DNA of 64,000 bases from AB-137-C09 sp964645625 (GCA_964645625.1 CAZYAI010000004.1:1-64000); one strand, 5' to 3'; shown: positions 1 through 9,513, numbered from the stretch's first letter. Numbers and translations are program-made. Notes: generated by a model from the sequence alone, not told the origin.

Positions 1-620
1 CAAGTCCGCAATGACGTGGTTTCTTTCGGTCATACCGCACTTGATGCGGTATCCAATTTTGCCTCCGTTCGCTGGATTGCGGATCAAGTCCGCAATGGCG
101 TGGTTTCTTTGCGTCATACCGCACCCGATGCGGCATCCAGTCTTGCGTCCGTTCACTGGATTGCGGATCAAGTCCGCAATGACGTGGTTTCTTTCGGTCA
201 TACCGCACCTGATGCGGTATCCACTCTTGCGCCCGTTCACTGGATTGCGGATCAAGTCCGCAATGACATGGTTTCTTTGCGTCATACTGCACTTGATGCA
301 GTATCCAGTTTTGCGTCTGTTCACTGGATTGCGAATCAAGTCCGCAATGACGTGGTTTCTTTCGGTCATACCGCACTTGATGCGGTATCCAGTCTTGCGT
401 CTGTTCACTGGATTGCGAGTCAAGTCCGCAATGACGTGGTTTCTTTCGGTTATACCGCACCCGATGCAGTATCCACTCTTGCGCCCGTTCACTGGATTGC
501 GGATCAAGTCCGCAATGACGTGGTTTCCCTCCGTCATGCCGCACCTGATGCGGCATCCAGTCTTGCGTCTGTTCACTGGATTGCGAATCAAGTCCGCAAT
601 GACGTGATGCTATTCAGAAA
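1..620. repeat. Tandem array of 84-bp units, each with two hairpins
   Basis: Units begin at 1, 85, 169, 253, 337, 421, 505 and 589 with a constant 84-bp step; the window edge cuts the array on the left. Each unit holds two imperfect palindromes. Hairpin A has stem ATTGCGGA paired with TCCGCAAT around loop TCAAG. Hairpin B has stem ATACCGCA paired with TGCGGTAT around loop CTTGA. Because 84 is a multiple of three, two frames stay open through the array (198 and 223 codons); I regard these as by-products, not genes. Stem B changes on both sides together (ATACCGCA/TGCGGTAT, ATGCCGCA/TGCGGCAT, ATACTGCA/TGCAGTAT). Single copies of similar hairpins occur near 19806 and at 26910-26930, so the unit belongs to a dispersed family. 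Confidence 0.95.
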
Positions 621-683
621 CGTTACATGTTATAACCATGCGTGCGTAACATCAGTTTTCAACACAAAAGCGCATAAACATTC

Positions 684-2675
684 ATGATGTTGTATCACGC
701 ATTATCTCGCCCCTTACAAGACGTTGAAGGTATCGGCCCTAAGCTGGCAAAGGCAATGGCAGCCCGCAGTGTGGCTACTGTGGGGGAGCTGTTATTGCAT
801 CTTCCATTGGCTTGGGTCGATGATCGCCATATTACGCCAATGTCGGCTTTGGTTGTGGGGCAGGTCATGCGGGTGCAAGGCGTGGTTGTGCGGCATCATG
901 CGGTGACTTCGCAACAACGGCTGCTGTTACAGATCAGCGATGACAGCGGCAGCATGCAGGTGACTTTTTTCCATGCGCGTTATCTTTATCGCGATGCGCG
1001 TTTGCAGGAAGGGCAGACGATCAGCCTGCGTGGCGAAGTCAGTTTATGGCAAGGTCACCTGCAAATGACCCATCCCGATTGGCAGGCAGCAGCGCGTTTT
1101 GAACCAGGCATAAAAGCCCATTACCCCATGTTAGCAGGCAAAGGCGATCGTACATTACAGCGTTTGATCGCCCACGCCTTGACTTTGTTGCCGCAGGATA
1201 GTGCCAGCCCGCTGGATGCTTGTTGCGGTGATCTATCGTTATACCAAGCCTTGTACACCATCCATCAACCGCCAGTCGATGCACAAGCAGAACAGATGCA
1301 GCAAGCCAAGCTGCGTATTAAGCAAGAAGAATTGATGGTGTATGCCGCCTTATTACAGGAGCGTAAACAAGCGGCTGATTGCCCTGCCCCTGTGTTGTAC
1401 GCAGGCGCATTAACACAACAGTTACGAGAGAACTTCCCTGCCCCATTAACAGCAGCACAACAACACGCAGCGGATGATATTCAACGTGATTTACAATCAG
1501 GGCGACGCATGCATCGTTTATTGCAAGGCGATGTCGGCTGCGGCAAAACCTGGGTGGCAGCACTGGCTATGGCACAATGTGTCGATGCAGGGTATCAAGC
1601 GGTATTGATGGCACCGACAACGGTGTTGGCTGTGCAGCATGAGCAAACCTTGGCAGCATTGTTTGCGCCTTTGGGGGTGGATGTCGCGTTATTAACGGGC
1701 AGCACCCGCGCTTCAGCACGAAAAAAAATCAACAATCGTTTGCAGTCAGGGGCGTTGCATGTACTCATTGGAACCCATGCTTTGCTGAGCGATGATGTGC
1801 AATTTTCGCGTTTGGGTTTGGTAATTGTCGATGAGCAACACCGCTTCGGCGTACGGCAGCGGTGGGCGTTGACAGAAAAAGGTGCTGACGTACACCTGTT
1901 AGCCATGACCGCAACCCCTATTCCGCGCACGCTCGCTTTGGGGTTATACAATGATTTATCCATGACCATCATGCGCGGCATGCCTCTGGGACGCTTGCCT
2001 GTAGAAACGCGGGTAGTGTCGCCACAAGGTCGCGCTGCACTGGCAGCTGGTATACAACGATTATTAAATCAAAACAGCTATTGTTACTGGATCACACCAC
2101 GTATTGACGATGACGAGGTGTCGGTGGTGCAACGTGCCGAGGCATTGCAGAAACACTTCCCTCAAGCGGGTGTGCAAACCTTGCATGGACGCATGAAAGC
2201 AGCAGAAAAGAACCAAGTATTGGCTGATTTTGTAGCGGGTCGTTGCCGTTTATTGGTGGCAACGACGGTGGTTGAGGTCGGCGTAAACATACCCGAAGCA
2301 CGTCTGATTGTGATTGAAGATGCCGATCATTACGGCTTGGCACAATTGCATCAATTGCGCGGCAGGGTAGGGCGATCCAACCAGCAATCTTATTGCATAC
2401 TGCTACCCAGTGCTGATGCCGCAGCAGCAGCGGTGCAACGCTTGCAACATTTGGTTCAACATCATGATGGTTTGAAGCTGGCTGAGTTGGATTTAGAACT
2501 ACGCGGCAGTGGCGATACCATTGGCGTACAGCAAAGTGGAATCATGGGCTTTCGTGTGTTGGACTGTTTGGAAGATGCGCCCTTGATTCGTCGTGCCAGC
2601 ACCTGTGATGTGGATGTTCACTTAAGCTTAGAAATCCGCAGCTTTTGGCGACCTGCCAACGATGCGGTGGATTGA
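684..2675 (+). CDS. recG: ATP-dependent DNA helicase RecG
   Basis: Superfamily 2 helicase that remodels stalled replication forks and Holliday junctions. The 663-residue length is close to the family norm of about 690. An N-terminal wedge/OB region is followed by the helicase core: Walker A GDVGCGKT near residue 281, the DEQHRFG box near 386, TATPIPRT near 411, then the C-terminal helicase half with LHGRM and the QLRGRVGR motif near 560. The start is one of two adjacent ATG codons (684 or 687); the ribosome-binding site is weak. The gene follows the 84-bp repeat array directly and is separated by 220 bp from the yfgM-bamB-der group, so it is probably transcribed alone. Confidence 0.96.
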   Translation: MMLYHALSRPLQDVEGIGPKLAKAMAARSVATVGELLLHLPLAWVDDRHITPMSALVVGQVMRVQGVVVRHHAVTSQQRLLLQISDDSGSMQVTFFHARYLYRDARLQEGQTISLRGEVSLWQGHLQMTHPDWQAAARFEPGIKAHYPMLAGKGDRTLQRLIAHALTLLPQDSASPLDACCGDLSLYQALYTIHQPPVDAQAEQMQQAKLRIKQEELMVYAALLQERKQAADCPAPVLYAGALTQQLRENFPAPLTAAQQHAADDIQRDLQSGRRMHRLLQGDVGCGKTWVAALAMAQCVDAGYQAVLMAPTTVLAVQHEQTLAALFAPLGVDVALLTGSTRASARKKINNRLQSGALHVLIGTHALLSDDVQFSRLGLVIVDEQHRFGVRQRWALTEKGADVHLLAMTATPIPRTLALGLYNDLSMTIMRGMPLGRLPVETRVVSPQGRAALAAGIQRLLNQNSYCYWITPRIDDDEVSVVQRAEALQKHFPQAGVQTLHGRMKAAEKNQVLADFVAGRCRLLVATTVVEVGVNIPEARLIVIEDADHYGLAQLHQLRGRVGRSNQQSYCILLPSADAAAAAVQRLQHLVQHHDGLKLAELDLELRGSGDTIGVQQSGIMGFRVLDCLEDAPLIRRASTCDVDVHLSLEIRSFWRPANDAVD

Positions 2676-2720
2676 TAGATTGACAGCGGGATGGTGAATC
2701 CTAGCTTGCCCAGTTCTTTT

Positions 2721-2823
2721 AACCTGAATGGTTCATAAATAATCATGGCGATTGCGTAGAGTTCTTTGTTAGCAATGAATAAAGCAACGAACACGTGTGC
2801 GCACCATGTGTGAATGTTAGGTT
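2721..2823. repeat. Dispersed ~100-bp intergenic repeat, AACCTGA-ended (copy 1)
   Basis: A 103-bp stretch between recG and yfgM starts with AACCTGA and ends with TTAGGTT, so its ends are roughly inverted. Its first ~40 bases (CATAAAT, then ATTGCGTAGA) match the repeat at 50784-50879 with few changes. The end of a related copy (GAATGTCAGGTT) overlaps the stop codon of the sensor-kinase gene at 6952-6963. No coding potential is seen. Confidence 0.6.
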
Positions 2824-2895
2824 GATTCTATGCTCCTGTGTTCTGCTTGATGCAGCCAAGGATCATAAGGCAATCATACGGGAAGGATTTTACCA

Positions 2896-3552
2896 GTGAA
2901 TAGCAACAAAAACGGCACCAGCGATCCAAACGATGCGGCATTTTCTGTCGAAATGGATGACCTGAAACGCGATGTGCAAGCTGCACAGCTACAGGCATGG
3001 CTGCGTAAATATCAGCAATCCCTCACCGTCGCCATTGTATTGATTTTGCTGGCTCTGACAGCAGGAAGCCTGTGGATGGAAAACCAACGTTCACAGAAAG
3101 AAGCTGCCGCAAGCCTTTACTTCCAAGGTTTGGGTCAGTCAGATGAAGCTAAAAAGCAAGCGGTGTTATCCGATGTCATCAAAGACTATGGCAGCACAGC
3201 GTATGCCGTGTTAGCCCGTTTGCAATTGGCTGCCATGGCGGAGAACCCCGAAAGCAATTACCACGCTATGATGGACGATGAAGCTTTGGCAAAACCCTTC
3301 CGCTGGCAGGCGCGACTTGATTTAGCAGAATACTACATCAACAATGGCAAGGCGACCGAAGCTAATGCGTTATTAACCGAACGCGTTGGTAAACAATACG
3401 AGCAGTTACGCCTGTATTTATTGTCACAAGTAAACGAAGGCGATGCTAAGCAACAATACTTGCGTCAGGCATTGGAAGCCGAGTCCAACGACAGTGTGCT
3501 AAAAGAAAACATTGAGTCCGCCCTTGGCGTGACCGCTACGGCACAAGAATGA
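2896..3552 (+). CDS. yfgM: YfgM-like ancillary SecYEG translocon subunit (TPR protein)
   Basis: Membrane-anchored periplasmic TPR protein of 218 residues. A short cytoplasmic N-terminus is followed by one transmembrane helix at about residues 44-62 and then a helical repeat domain rich in Ala, Leu and Glu, as in the YfgM family, which associates with SecYEG and periplasmic chaperones. It starts with GTG at 2896 behind GGAAGGA at 2881-2887. Its stop overlaps the start of bamB (ATGA), and the order yfgM-bamB-der is the conserved gammaproteobacterial arrangement, which supports the call more than sequence similarity of this weakly conserved family does. Confidence 0.85.
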   Translation: MNSNKNGTSDPNDAAFSVEMDDLKRDVQAAQLQAWLRKYQQSLTVAIVLILLALTAGSLWMENQRSQKEAAASLYFQGLGQSDEAKKQAVLSDVIKDYGSTAYAVLARLQLAAMAENPESNYHAMMDDEALAKPFRWQARLDLAEYYINNGKATEANALLTERVGKQYEQLRLYLLSQVNEGDAKQQYLRQALEAESNDSVLKENIESALGVTATAQE

Positions 3553-4697
3553 GGAAAACACTTTGGCTCCTTGCTGGAGCTACCCTTGTAATATCCGCCT
3601 GTGCCGATAAACACAGTGATGCGATCAACACCGTGAAGAAACAAGCGATCGAAGTCGCATGGCAAACCGATGTTGATAACCGTAAACCACGCGATGCCGA
3701 AAGTTACGCTCGCCCTATGGTGAGTGGTTTATTACCCGAAGCACATATTGCGATGGGCGGGCATGATGCCCGCATCCATGTGATGAATATGAATGGGCAT
3801 GAGGTGTACCGTGCGCCACTGCAAGATAATTCTGACTCTGGCGGCGTCGCTTTGCCCAATGGACTGTTGGTCGTGGGTGACACAGGCGGCATGTTATACG
3901 CTTTTGACCCAGTGAAAGAACAACGCGTATGGAGCATTCAACTCTCGGGTGGTATCACAGGAACGCCTGTGGTGGTCGAACGTGATGTCTTGGTGCAAAC
4001 GATTGATGATAATATTTACCGCATCTCCGAAGAAGGTAAGAAGCAGTGGGTATTTTCAGCCAAGCCCGAAACCTTAGGTTTATACATCAGCCCGACACCA
4101 TTTTTGAAAGAAGGTCGCATCTATACCGTACTGGGTAATGGCGATGCCTTGGCTTTGGATGCCATCAGTGGCGACCTACTATGGCGCAAGCAATTGTTGC
4201 TGGATGATCGTGCTGGAGCGTTGAGTAATATGCGCGTGCCTTCTGCTACACCACTGCCATTGGATCACCTCAAAATAGATGGCAATAGCTTCTCTGATGT
4301 CTTGTTGATTCCCTTTTATCAAGGTGATTTGTTTATTCTCAGCCGTGAAGATGGTGCTTCGTTAATGACTCGCAAAGTGTCGTTAAAATCCAGTCCTGTG
4401 GTTGATGGCTCACGTCTATTCCTCGCCGATACGCATGGCGAAGTACAAGCATGGGATATTCAAACAGGCGTAATGCTATGGCATCGTAGCTTATCCAAAG
4501 GTGAGTTAATGGGACCTGTATTATGGCACAAACAATTGTGGGTGCATGATGATCGTGGTCAACTATTTCGCCTCAATCAAGAAGGCGATTTATTAGGCAG
4601 TCGCGATTTCCCTGGTCGTTTTGACCGTTTACCCGTGGTAACCCTCGATGGTTTGCTGTACCACAGCAACCTCGGCGGTTTGTATATGGTGCATTGA
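3549..4697 (+). CDS. bamB: Outer membrane protein assembly factor BamB
   Basis: Lipoprotein subunit of the BAM complex, which inserts beta-barrel proteins into the outer membrane. The N-terminus is a lipoprotein signal with lipobox Ile-Ser-Ala-Cys and the modified cysteine at residue 18. The rest consists of PQQ-like beta-propeller repeats (for example ALDAISGDLLWRK and AWDIQTGVMLWH). Length of 382 residues matches BamB (about 390). It overlaps yfgM by four bases and der by one base, so the three genes are likely one transcript. Confidence 0.94.
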   Translation: MRKTLWLLAGATLVISACADKHSDAINTVKKQAIEVAWQTDVDNRKPRDAESYARPMVSGLLPEAHIAMGGHDARIHVMNMNGHEVYRAPLQDNSDSGGVALPNGLLVVGDTGGMLYAFDPVKEQRVWSIQLSGGITGTPVVVERDVLVQTIDDNIYRISEEGKKQWVFSAKPETLGLYISPTPFLKEGRIYTVLGNGDALALDAISGDLLWRKQLLLDDRAGALSNMRVPSATPLPLDHLKIDGNSFSDVLLIPFYQGDLFILSREDGASLMTRKVSLKSSPVVDGSRLFLADTHGEVQAWDIQTGVMLWHRSLSKGELMGPVLWHKQLWVHDDRGQLFRLNQEGDLLGSRDFPGRFDRLPVVTLDGLLYHSNLGGLYMVH

Positions 4698-6121
4698 TGG
4701 CTATTTCTCGCTTGCCGATTGTGGCGATTGTTGGACGACCCAATGTGGGTAAATCAACCCTGTTTAATCGCTTGGTAGGTTCACGCAAGGCGATTGTCGG
4801 CGACCGTCCTGGCGTAACCGTGGATCGCCTAGAGACAGAATGTGTATGCGGCGAACGTCGTTTAATTCTTGTCGATACAGGTGGTATTGGTGAAACGCCA
4901 CATGGTGACATGCAATGGGCGATTGATGCCCAAGTAGAGGTTGCCCTAGACATTGCCGATTTGGTGGTGTTCGCCGTGGACTCCTACGCTGGTATGACCC
5001 CGATTGACATACAAATTGCCGACAAACTGCGCCGCAGTGGTCGTCCTTTGTTACTGGTGGTAAATAAAGCTGAAAACCCTGAAACAGCGCATGATTTCCA
5101 TCGCTTAGGTTTGGGTGAACCGCATCCTGTATCTGCCATGCATGGTGCTGGCGTAAATGCCTTCAAGTCAGTATTGGAAGAAGCCCTACCCGTATGGAAA
5201 CATGAAGCTGATGCCGTGGAGCCATTGGCGTGCATCAGTGTGATTGGTCGTCCCAATGTAGGGAAATCAACATTGATTAACGCGTGGCTTAAACGCGACC
5301 GCATGGTCGTGAGTCCCATTGCTGGAACCACGCGAGATGCCATTGACTCTGATATTCCATGGGGCGAAGGGACGATTCGCTTGGTGGACACCGCAGGTCA
5401 GCGCAAGCATGGTCGTATTGCCGATGTGATTGAGTTTGTTGCCCGCGTGAAAGCGGTGGAAGCGTTCCGCCGTGCTGATGTGGCAGTGATGCTGCTTGAT
5501 GGTGGCGAAGGCATTGTTGAGCAAGATATGCGCTTGATGCAATTAGCGCGAGAATCAGGCTGTGCTTTGCTGGTGGTAGTCAACAAATGCGACCTCTTGA
5601 GCGATGCCGAATGGGACTACTATGCCGAGCGTTTGAACTTCCGCATGCGCGGCTTGCCCGATGTGCCTGTTAAACGCGCCAGTGCCAAATTGGGGCAAGG
5701 GGTTAAAGGTCTGCTTAAAGCTGCGGTAAAGGCCGCTGAACAAAATCGCGTCAAAATCAATACTGGTGAGTTAAACCGCTGGTTGGATCAAGTACAAATA
5801 CGTCAACATGCACCATCAGCGGATGGCGCGGCTGTTCGTTTGAAGTACGTATCCCAAGTGAGCACATCGCCACCAACCCTTAAAATTTTTAGCAACCGAC
5901 CCAGTCGTATTCAAGGTTCGTATTTGCGTTACCTTGAGCAAGATTTTCGCCGTACTTTTTCTTTACCCGGCATTCCTGTGCGTTTTATTTTCACTGCCTC
6001 CAAAAACCCTTTTGCAGGCTTAGACCCGCAGCGTGCTGAAAGTGAAGAAAGCAAAAGTGCACACCGGCGCTCGGCTAAACGGCGCAGCAAACGCCAAGCA
6101 AAAGCAGGTAAAAAAGGCTGA
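4697..6121 (+). CDS. der: Ribosome biogenesis GTPase Der (EngA)
   Basis: Essential GTPase with two tandem G domains, acting in assembly of the 50S subunit. Both P-loops read GRPNVGKS (near residues 12 and 188) and are followed by DTGG and DTAGQ. The second G4 motif is NKCD; the first is NKAE, a departure from the usual NKxD. A KH-like C-terminal domain and a Lys/Arg-rich tail follow. I prefer the ATG at 4697, which overlaps the bamB stop, over the TTG at 4694. The stop overlaps the ratA start. Length of 474 residues is normal. Confidence 0.96.
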   Translation: MAISRLPIVAIVGRPNVGKSTLFNRLVGSRKAIVGDRPGVTVDRLETECVCGERRLILVDTGGIGETPHGDMQWAIDAQVEVALDIADLVVFAVDSYAGMTPIDIQIADKLRRSGRPLLLVVNKAENPETAHDFHRLGLGEPHPVSAMHGAGVNAFKSVLEEALPVWKHEADAVEPLACISVIGRPNVGKSTLINAWLKRDRMVVSPIAGTTRDAIDSDIPWGEGTIRLVDTAGQRKHGRIADVIEFVARVKAVEAFRRADVAVMLLDGGEGIVEQDMRLMQLARESGCALLVVVNKCDLLSDAEWDYYAERLNFRMRGLPDVPVKRASAKLGQGVKGLLKAAVKAAEQNRVKINTGELNRWLDQVQIRQHAPSADGAAVRLKYVSQVSTSPPTLKIFSNRPSRIQGSYLRYLEQDFRRTFSLPGIPVRFIFTASKNPFAGLDPQRAESEESKSAHRRSAKRRSKRQAKAGKKG

Positions 6122-6558
6122 TGCATTGCTTTGAGGAGAGCCGAGAACTGCAATGTTCAGCCCACGAAATCTTCTCAATCGTGATGGACATCGAAGCCTA
6201 CCCCGACTTTTTACCGTGGTTGGCGAAGGCTCAAATACTCGAAAGTTCAGACGATCAGCTCAGTGCTGAGTTGGTCGCGGATTTTTCGGGAATGCAACAA
6301 TCCTTCAAAACCATTGATCGTTTTGTGCCCGATCGCATGGTGGAAGTACGCCTGCTGGATGGACCATTTCGCTTTCTTGAAAGTTTGTGGACCTTCGAGG
6401 CGATAGATGATGACCATTGCCGTGTTCATTTTTCCATTGAATTTGAGTTTAATAATATGATGTTATCATTAGTGGCTACACCGATGTTTAGTGTGGCGTG
6501 CAAAGGTATGGTTGAAGCCTTTGAAAAACGTGTTTACACACTGCGTGAGACATACTGA
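6121..6558 (+). CDS. ratA: RatA/COQ10-like START-domain protein
   Basis: SRPBCC (START-like) domain protein of 145 residues, family of RatA/YfjG and mitochondrial COQ10. The fold binds hydrophobic ligands such as ubiquinone. E. coli RatA was reported to block 70S ribosome association, but a quinone-chaperone role is the more general view. Family hallmarks include the early AYPDFLPW segment and the C-terminal helix ending near EAFEKRV. It overlaps der by one base and rnfH by one base; the ratA-rnfH pair is widely conserved. Confidence 0.88.
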   Translation: MHCFEESRELQCSAHEIFSIVMDIEAYPDFLPWLAKAQILESSDDQLSAELVADFSGMQQSFKTIDRFVPDRMVEVRLLDGPFRFLESLWTFEAIDDDHCRVHFSIEFEFNNMMLSLVATPMFSVACKGMVEAFEKRVYTLRETY

Positions 6559-6860
6559 TGCAAGTAAGCATTTGCTACGCATTACCGCAACAACAGTACC
6601 TAGAGACCATTGATGTGGCAGAAGGAACAACCGTCAACGACGCGATCGCAGCCAGTCGTTTACTCGAAGCCTTCCCAGATTTGGATCTAACAGGGCATGG
6701 TTTTGGTATTTTTGCCAAACTAGCCAAAGCAGACACCGTGCTGCAAGCAGGTGATCGTATAGAAATTTACCGACCCTTACCACGCAAGCCTCGTAACGCC
6801 CGCGATGTAGCCGACAAAAAAGCTAGAATCAGAGCCAAAAAAGAAGAGCAGAACACATAG
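6558..6860 (+). CDS. rnfH: RnfH family protein (UPF0125)
   Basis: Small ubiquitin-like (beta-grasp) protein of 100 residues of the RnfH/YfjF family. Its function is not established. The fold resembles ThiS/MoaD, but the sequence has no C-terminal Gly-Gly, so it is not a sulfur carrier; the tail is instead rich in Lys and Arg. The ATG overlaps the ratA stop (TGATG). It is the last gene of the yfgM-rnfH run; 101 bp separate it from the convergent sensor kinase. Confidence 0.85.
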   Translation: MQVSICYALPQQQYLETIDVAEGTTVNDAIAASRLLEAFPDLDLTGHGFGIFAKLAKADTVLQAGDRIEIYRPLPRKPRNARDVADKKARIRAKKEEQNT

Positions 6861-6961
6861 TCCAAAGTACGACTATTACTTGTTTGTAACGGATACCCTA
6901 TCGGGAGTAACGTAGCAATGGATACGCTCGACTGACAAGGTATTTATGTGTGAATGTCAGG

Positions 6962-8821
6962 TTAAGCCTTCTGTGGCAAACAAATGGTGATAGTCGTCCC
7001 TTGGCTACTTGACGCTACTTTCAACTCTGCACCAATGCGTTGGGCGCGCAACTGCATATGCCCCATGCCACGCCCTGCTGGTGCTTGTTGGATACCCTGC
7101 CCGTCATCGCTGATTTCAATGTATATACCATGGCTTTCTTTGCATGATGTCAATGAAAAACGAATCGTCCGTGCCGCTGCGTGACGTACACTGTTGTTAA
7201 TGGCTTCTTGTACGATGCGCAATACATTCAATGTTATTTCATAGCCTAAATCCTCAGTATTAACCTGTGGATCTATGTGCCACACTAATGCTACATCCTG
7301 CGCATTCATTTGCGATGCCAAACGCATTCGTAACATACCCAGCAAACTGCATAGATCTCGCGTCTCTTCATCCAAAGAATCAATCACCAAACGCAAATCC
7401 AGCAAGGCATCTTGCAAAGTCTGTTTTAATGCTGCTTTATTGTTAGATTTAGACTCGGACAATGAAATAGCAGCAATTAACTGCCCACCAATACCATCGT
7501 GAAGCTCGTGCAAAATGCGTTCACGCTCATGTTCAATCAATCGCTTATCTTCAAGCTTCTTTAACTCGGCATGGCGTTGCTCTAATTGTGCCGTTGTTTC
7601 AACCACCTTGTTTTGGAGTTCGATCGAAAATTGTTCAGCACGTTCGTGCAACTGCACAAAATAACGAATCAACAAACTACCCACAGCCAATAAAATAACC
7701 AATTCACCCAAGGGCATCCAATAATGATCGTTATTGGATGTCGAGAAAACCAATTGCTGCCAATCATGAAAAGCGACGATAAAATCAATCACCAACGCCC
7801 CCAAAGGCATCAATAGCCAATGGTTTTTTTGTTGATACCAAGCCTGAAACAACAACCATGAAACATAGGCACCCAATAAAAGAAAGAATCCATGATTGAT
7901 ATTTACACCTGTCATCAGAAATTCATCAGGCAAAGCATAGAGAACCCATGCTGATGTAAATAGATAAAACCATAAGAGCTTTTCAAAGGCAAACCGTTCT
8001 AACTTCAGCCAACGATGGGTAAAGAGCATCATGCAAAAAGCAAAACCATCAATAGAGATTTGAAAAGCCCACTCCCATAAATGCCGTGATACAGGGATGT
8101 TTTGAACAAAGTGGTTCATCAAATAAAACGCCGACAACAAACTCGCCCACGCGAACCAAAAAAACATTTTTTCTTTGCGTAAGTACCAAAACAGGAACAT
8201 TGCGAAACTTAAAGCAAAGGTCAGCGAGCAACTGATCTGCGTGGTGGATATAAAGGCTCGATAGTGCCTACGATAACTACGATCCAACACGGGGTTAGGG
8301 CCAATGTATAGACGACCTAAACCGCCGCCACTTTTAAGGTACGCATTGACATAAACCGTAATACGGTTATGCCCAGGGTGTAACATACCCTCTGGGATCA
8401 CAAAGATGAGCGGTCGATTCCAATTACGCGAAATAGGTTCGATAAAATCGCCGCCCGCATTGAGCCGTTTATTATTGACATAAATAGCGGTATTCATATT
8501 TAAGCGCGGCATATAAATAGCATGCATAACTTGATAATCATCAGCGTCAAAACGATAATCTATATCATACCAACCATCACGCCCTGTAGCATAATCAAAT
8601 TTATCCCAATTATGAGGAATCGATACAGGATGCCATGCTTGTGCATTACTTAATGGTGGTAATAAACTGGGGTTTTCAACAGGACTACTGGTGAACTGCG
8701 CGTGATGAATTTGATAGGCTTTTAATTCATCAGGATCAAGCAAGCTGTTGCAAGAAGACAAGCTGAACAGCATGAGTAGTGCAAGTATGAATCGTAACAT
8801 CATCAAGGATAGCTGTGACAA
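6962..8821 (-). CDS. Membrane sensor histidine kinase (7TM-DISM type, NarL-family HisKA_3)
   Basis: A 619-residue kinase with three parts. The N-terminus is a signal-like helix with a possible lipobox (Leu-Ser-Ser-Cys24), followed by a periplasmic galactose-binding-like region to about residue 190. Next come several transmembrane helices (about 195-400), in the arrangement of 7TMR-DISM receptors. Last is a cytoplasmic kinase: a coiled-coil stretch, the HELHDGIGGQL box with phospho-accepting His441, and an ATPase domain with an N box (EAINNSVRHA) and DDGQGI. This is the NarL/DesK class, which normally pairs with a LuxR-type response regulator. None is adjacent, so it is an orphan here. Ligand unknown. 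Confidence 0.88.
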   Translation of the reverse strand: MSQLSLMMLRFILALLMLFSLSSCNSLLDPDELKAYQIHHAQFTSSPVENPSLLPPLSNAQAWHPVSIPHNWDKFDYATGRDGWYDIDYRFDADDYQVMHAIYMPRLNMNTAIYVNNKRLNAGGDFIEPISRNWNRPLIFVIPEGMLHPGHNRITVYVNAYLKSGGGLGRLYIGPNPVLDRSYRRHYRAFISTTQISCSLTFALSFAMFLFWYLRKEKMFFWFAWASLLSAFYLMNHFVQNIPVSRHLWEWAFQISIDGFAFCMMLFTHRWLKLERFAFEKLLWFYLFTSAWVLYALPDEFLMTGVNINHGFFLLLGAYVSWLLFQAWYQQKNHWLLMPLGALVIDFIVAFHDWQQLVFSTSNNDHYWMPLGELVILLAVGSLLIRYFVQLHERAEQFSIELQNKVVETTAQLEQRHAELKKLEDKRLIEHERERILHELHDGIGGQLIAAISLSESKSNNKAALKQTLQDALLDLRLVIDSLDEETRDLCSLLGMLRMRLASQMNAQDVALVWHIDPQVNTEDLGYEITLNVLRIVQEAINNSVRHAAARTIRFSLTSCKESHGIYIEISDDGQGIQQAPAGRGMGHMQLRAQRIGAELKVASSSQGTTITICLPQKA

Positions 8822-8837
8822 ATCAGTTACGCATTAA

Positions 8838-8977
8838 CGTGCATGACGTTTATTGTGTCGATAACATGTTCCATGTTGACGTGCATCGCATTTTGCCACT
8901 CCGTGCAGTGGAACATCGTCGCACGGCGCGTCAAAATGCCATGCACGTTTATTTGTGTAGATAACATGTTCCATGTT
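8838..8977 (-). repeat. ~99-bp palindromic dispersed repeat, one full and one partial unit
   Basis: Read on the minus strand, AACATGGAACATG begins right at the stop codon of the neighbouring gene (8977) and recurs 100 bases on (8877). Between them lies a core with GCATGGCATTTTGACG and GTGGCAAAATGCGATGC, which can pair with each other. The same unit occurs twice in tandem at 35081-35283 and in decayed form at 26966-27029 and 42873-42920. Confidence 0.85.
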
Positions 8978-9513
8978 TAAAGAGCCAACCGTGCAAATGT
9001 TTGTGTCGGCATGGGACAGGTGCTTTCTAAAGATGTCAGAGTGCGCGCTACATAACGTTGATTGTCCAATGCCATACTACGTCGCCCATCATTCATAGGA
9101 AGTGCTTGCCACTGATATTGCGTGACGTCTCCATCCTCGTTCATAAGCCACAGTTCCCCTGTTTTTCCTTGTATGGCAAGCAATTGGTAACGCCCCTGTT
9201 GCAGCACATGTTGGTGCTTACCTTGCCCTTGTATCAATTTAAAAATTCCCGTATCGGGCGTAGCACTCAAGCTACCACATAACCATAGTTCTTGTTGTTC
9301 ATGATGCCAAATATAATCGCCAATCATCGAAGATACGCTGTGGGGTAAGGATGTTTCAGTAGGGGGATTTAGCACGGGAAGTTCAGTATTCAGCACAGTG
9401 AAATCTTTATTGTCCACGACGGTATGTATGGAATAAGAACGCCAAAAGGCAATGCAAAGCGATATAAAAAGAAAACCCAACAACCAGAGTGTCCACTGCT
9501 TATGAAATAGCAT
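8977..9513 (-). CDS. Hypothetical membrane-anchored protein
   Basis: I do not recognise this 178-residue protein. It has an N-terminal transmembrane helix (about residues 8-27, WTLWLLGFLFISLCIAFW) and a soluble, probably periplasmic domain rich in Gln, Trp and Leu with short beta-type segments (ELWLCGSL, GELWLMNEDG). I chose the ATG at 9513 because AGGAGGG lies just upstream (9516-9524 region); an upstream ATG at 9567 has no such site. The gene lies upstream of and parallel to the sensor kinase, with the palindromic repeat between them, so they may be cotranscribed and functionally linked; this is only inference. Confidence 0.6.
   Translation of the reverse strand: MLFHKQWTLWLLGFLFISLCIAFWRSYSIHTVVDNKDFTVLNTELPVLNPPTETSLPHSVSSMIGDYIWHHEQQELWLCGSLSATPDTGIFKLIQGQGKHQHVLQQGRYQLLAIQGKTGELWLMNEDGDVTQYQWQALPMNDGRRSMALDNQRYVARTLTSLESTCPMPTQTFARLAL

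Noticed and set aside
11..687. Two overlapping open frames of 198 and 223 codons through the 84-bp array
   Set aside because: They are open only because the repeat length is a multiple of three and no unit has a stop in those frames; there is no ribosome-binding site and the protein would be a simple repeat copy.
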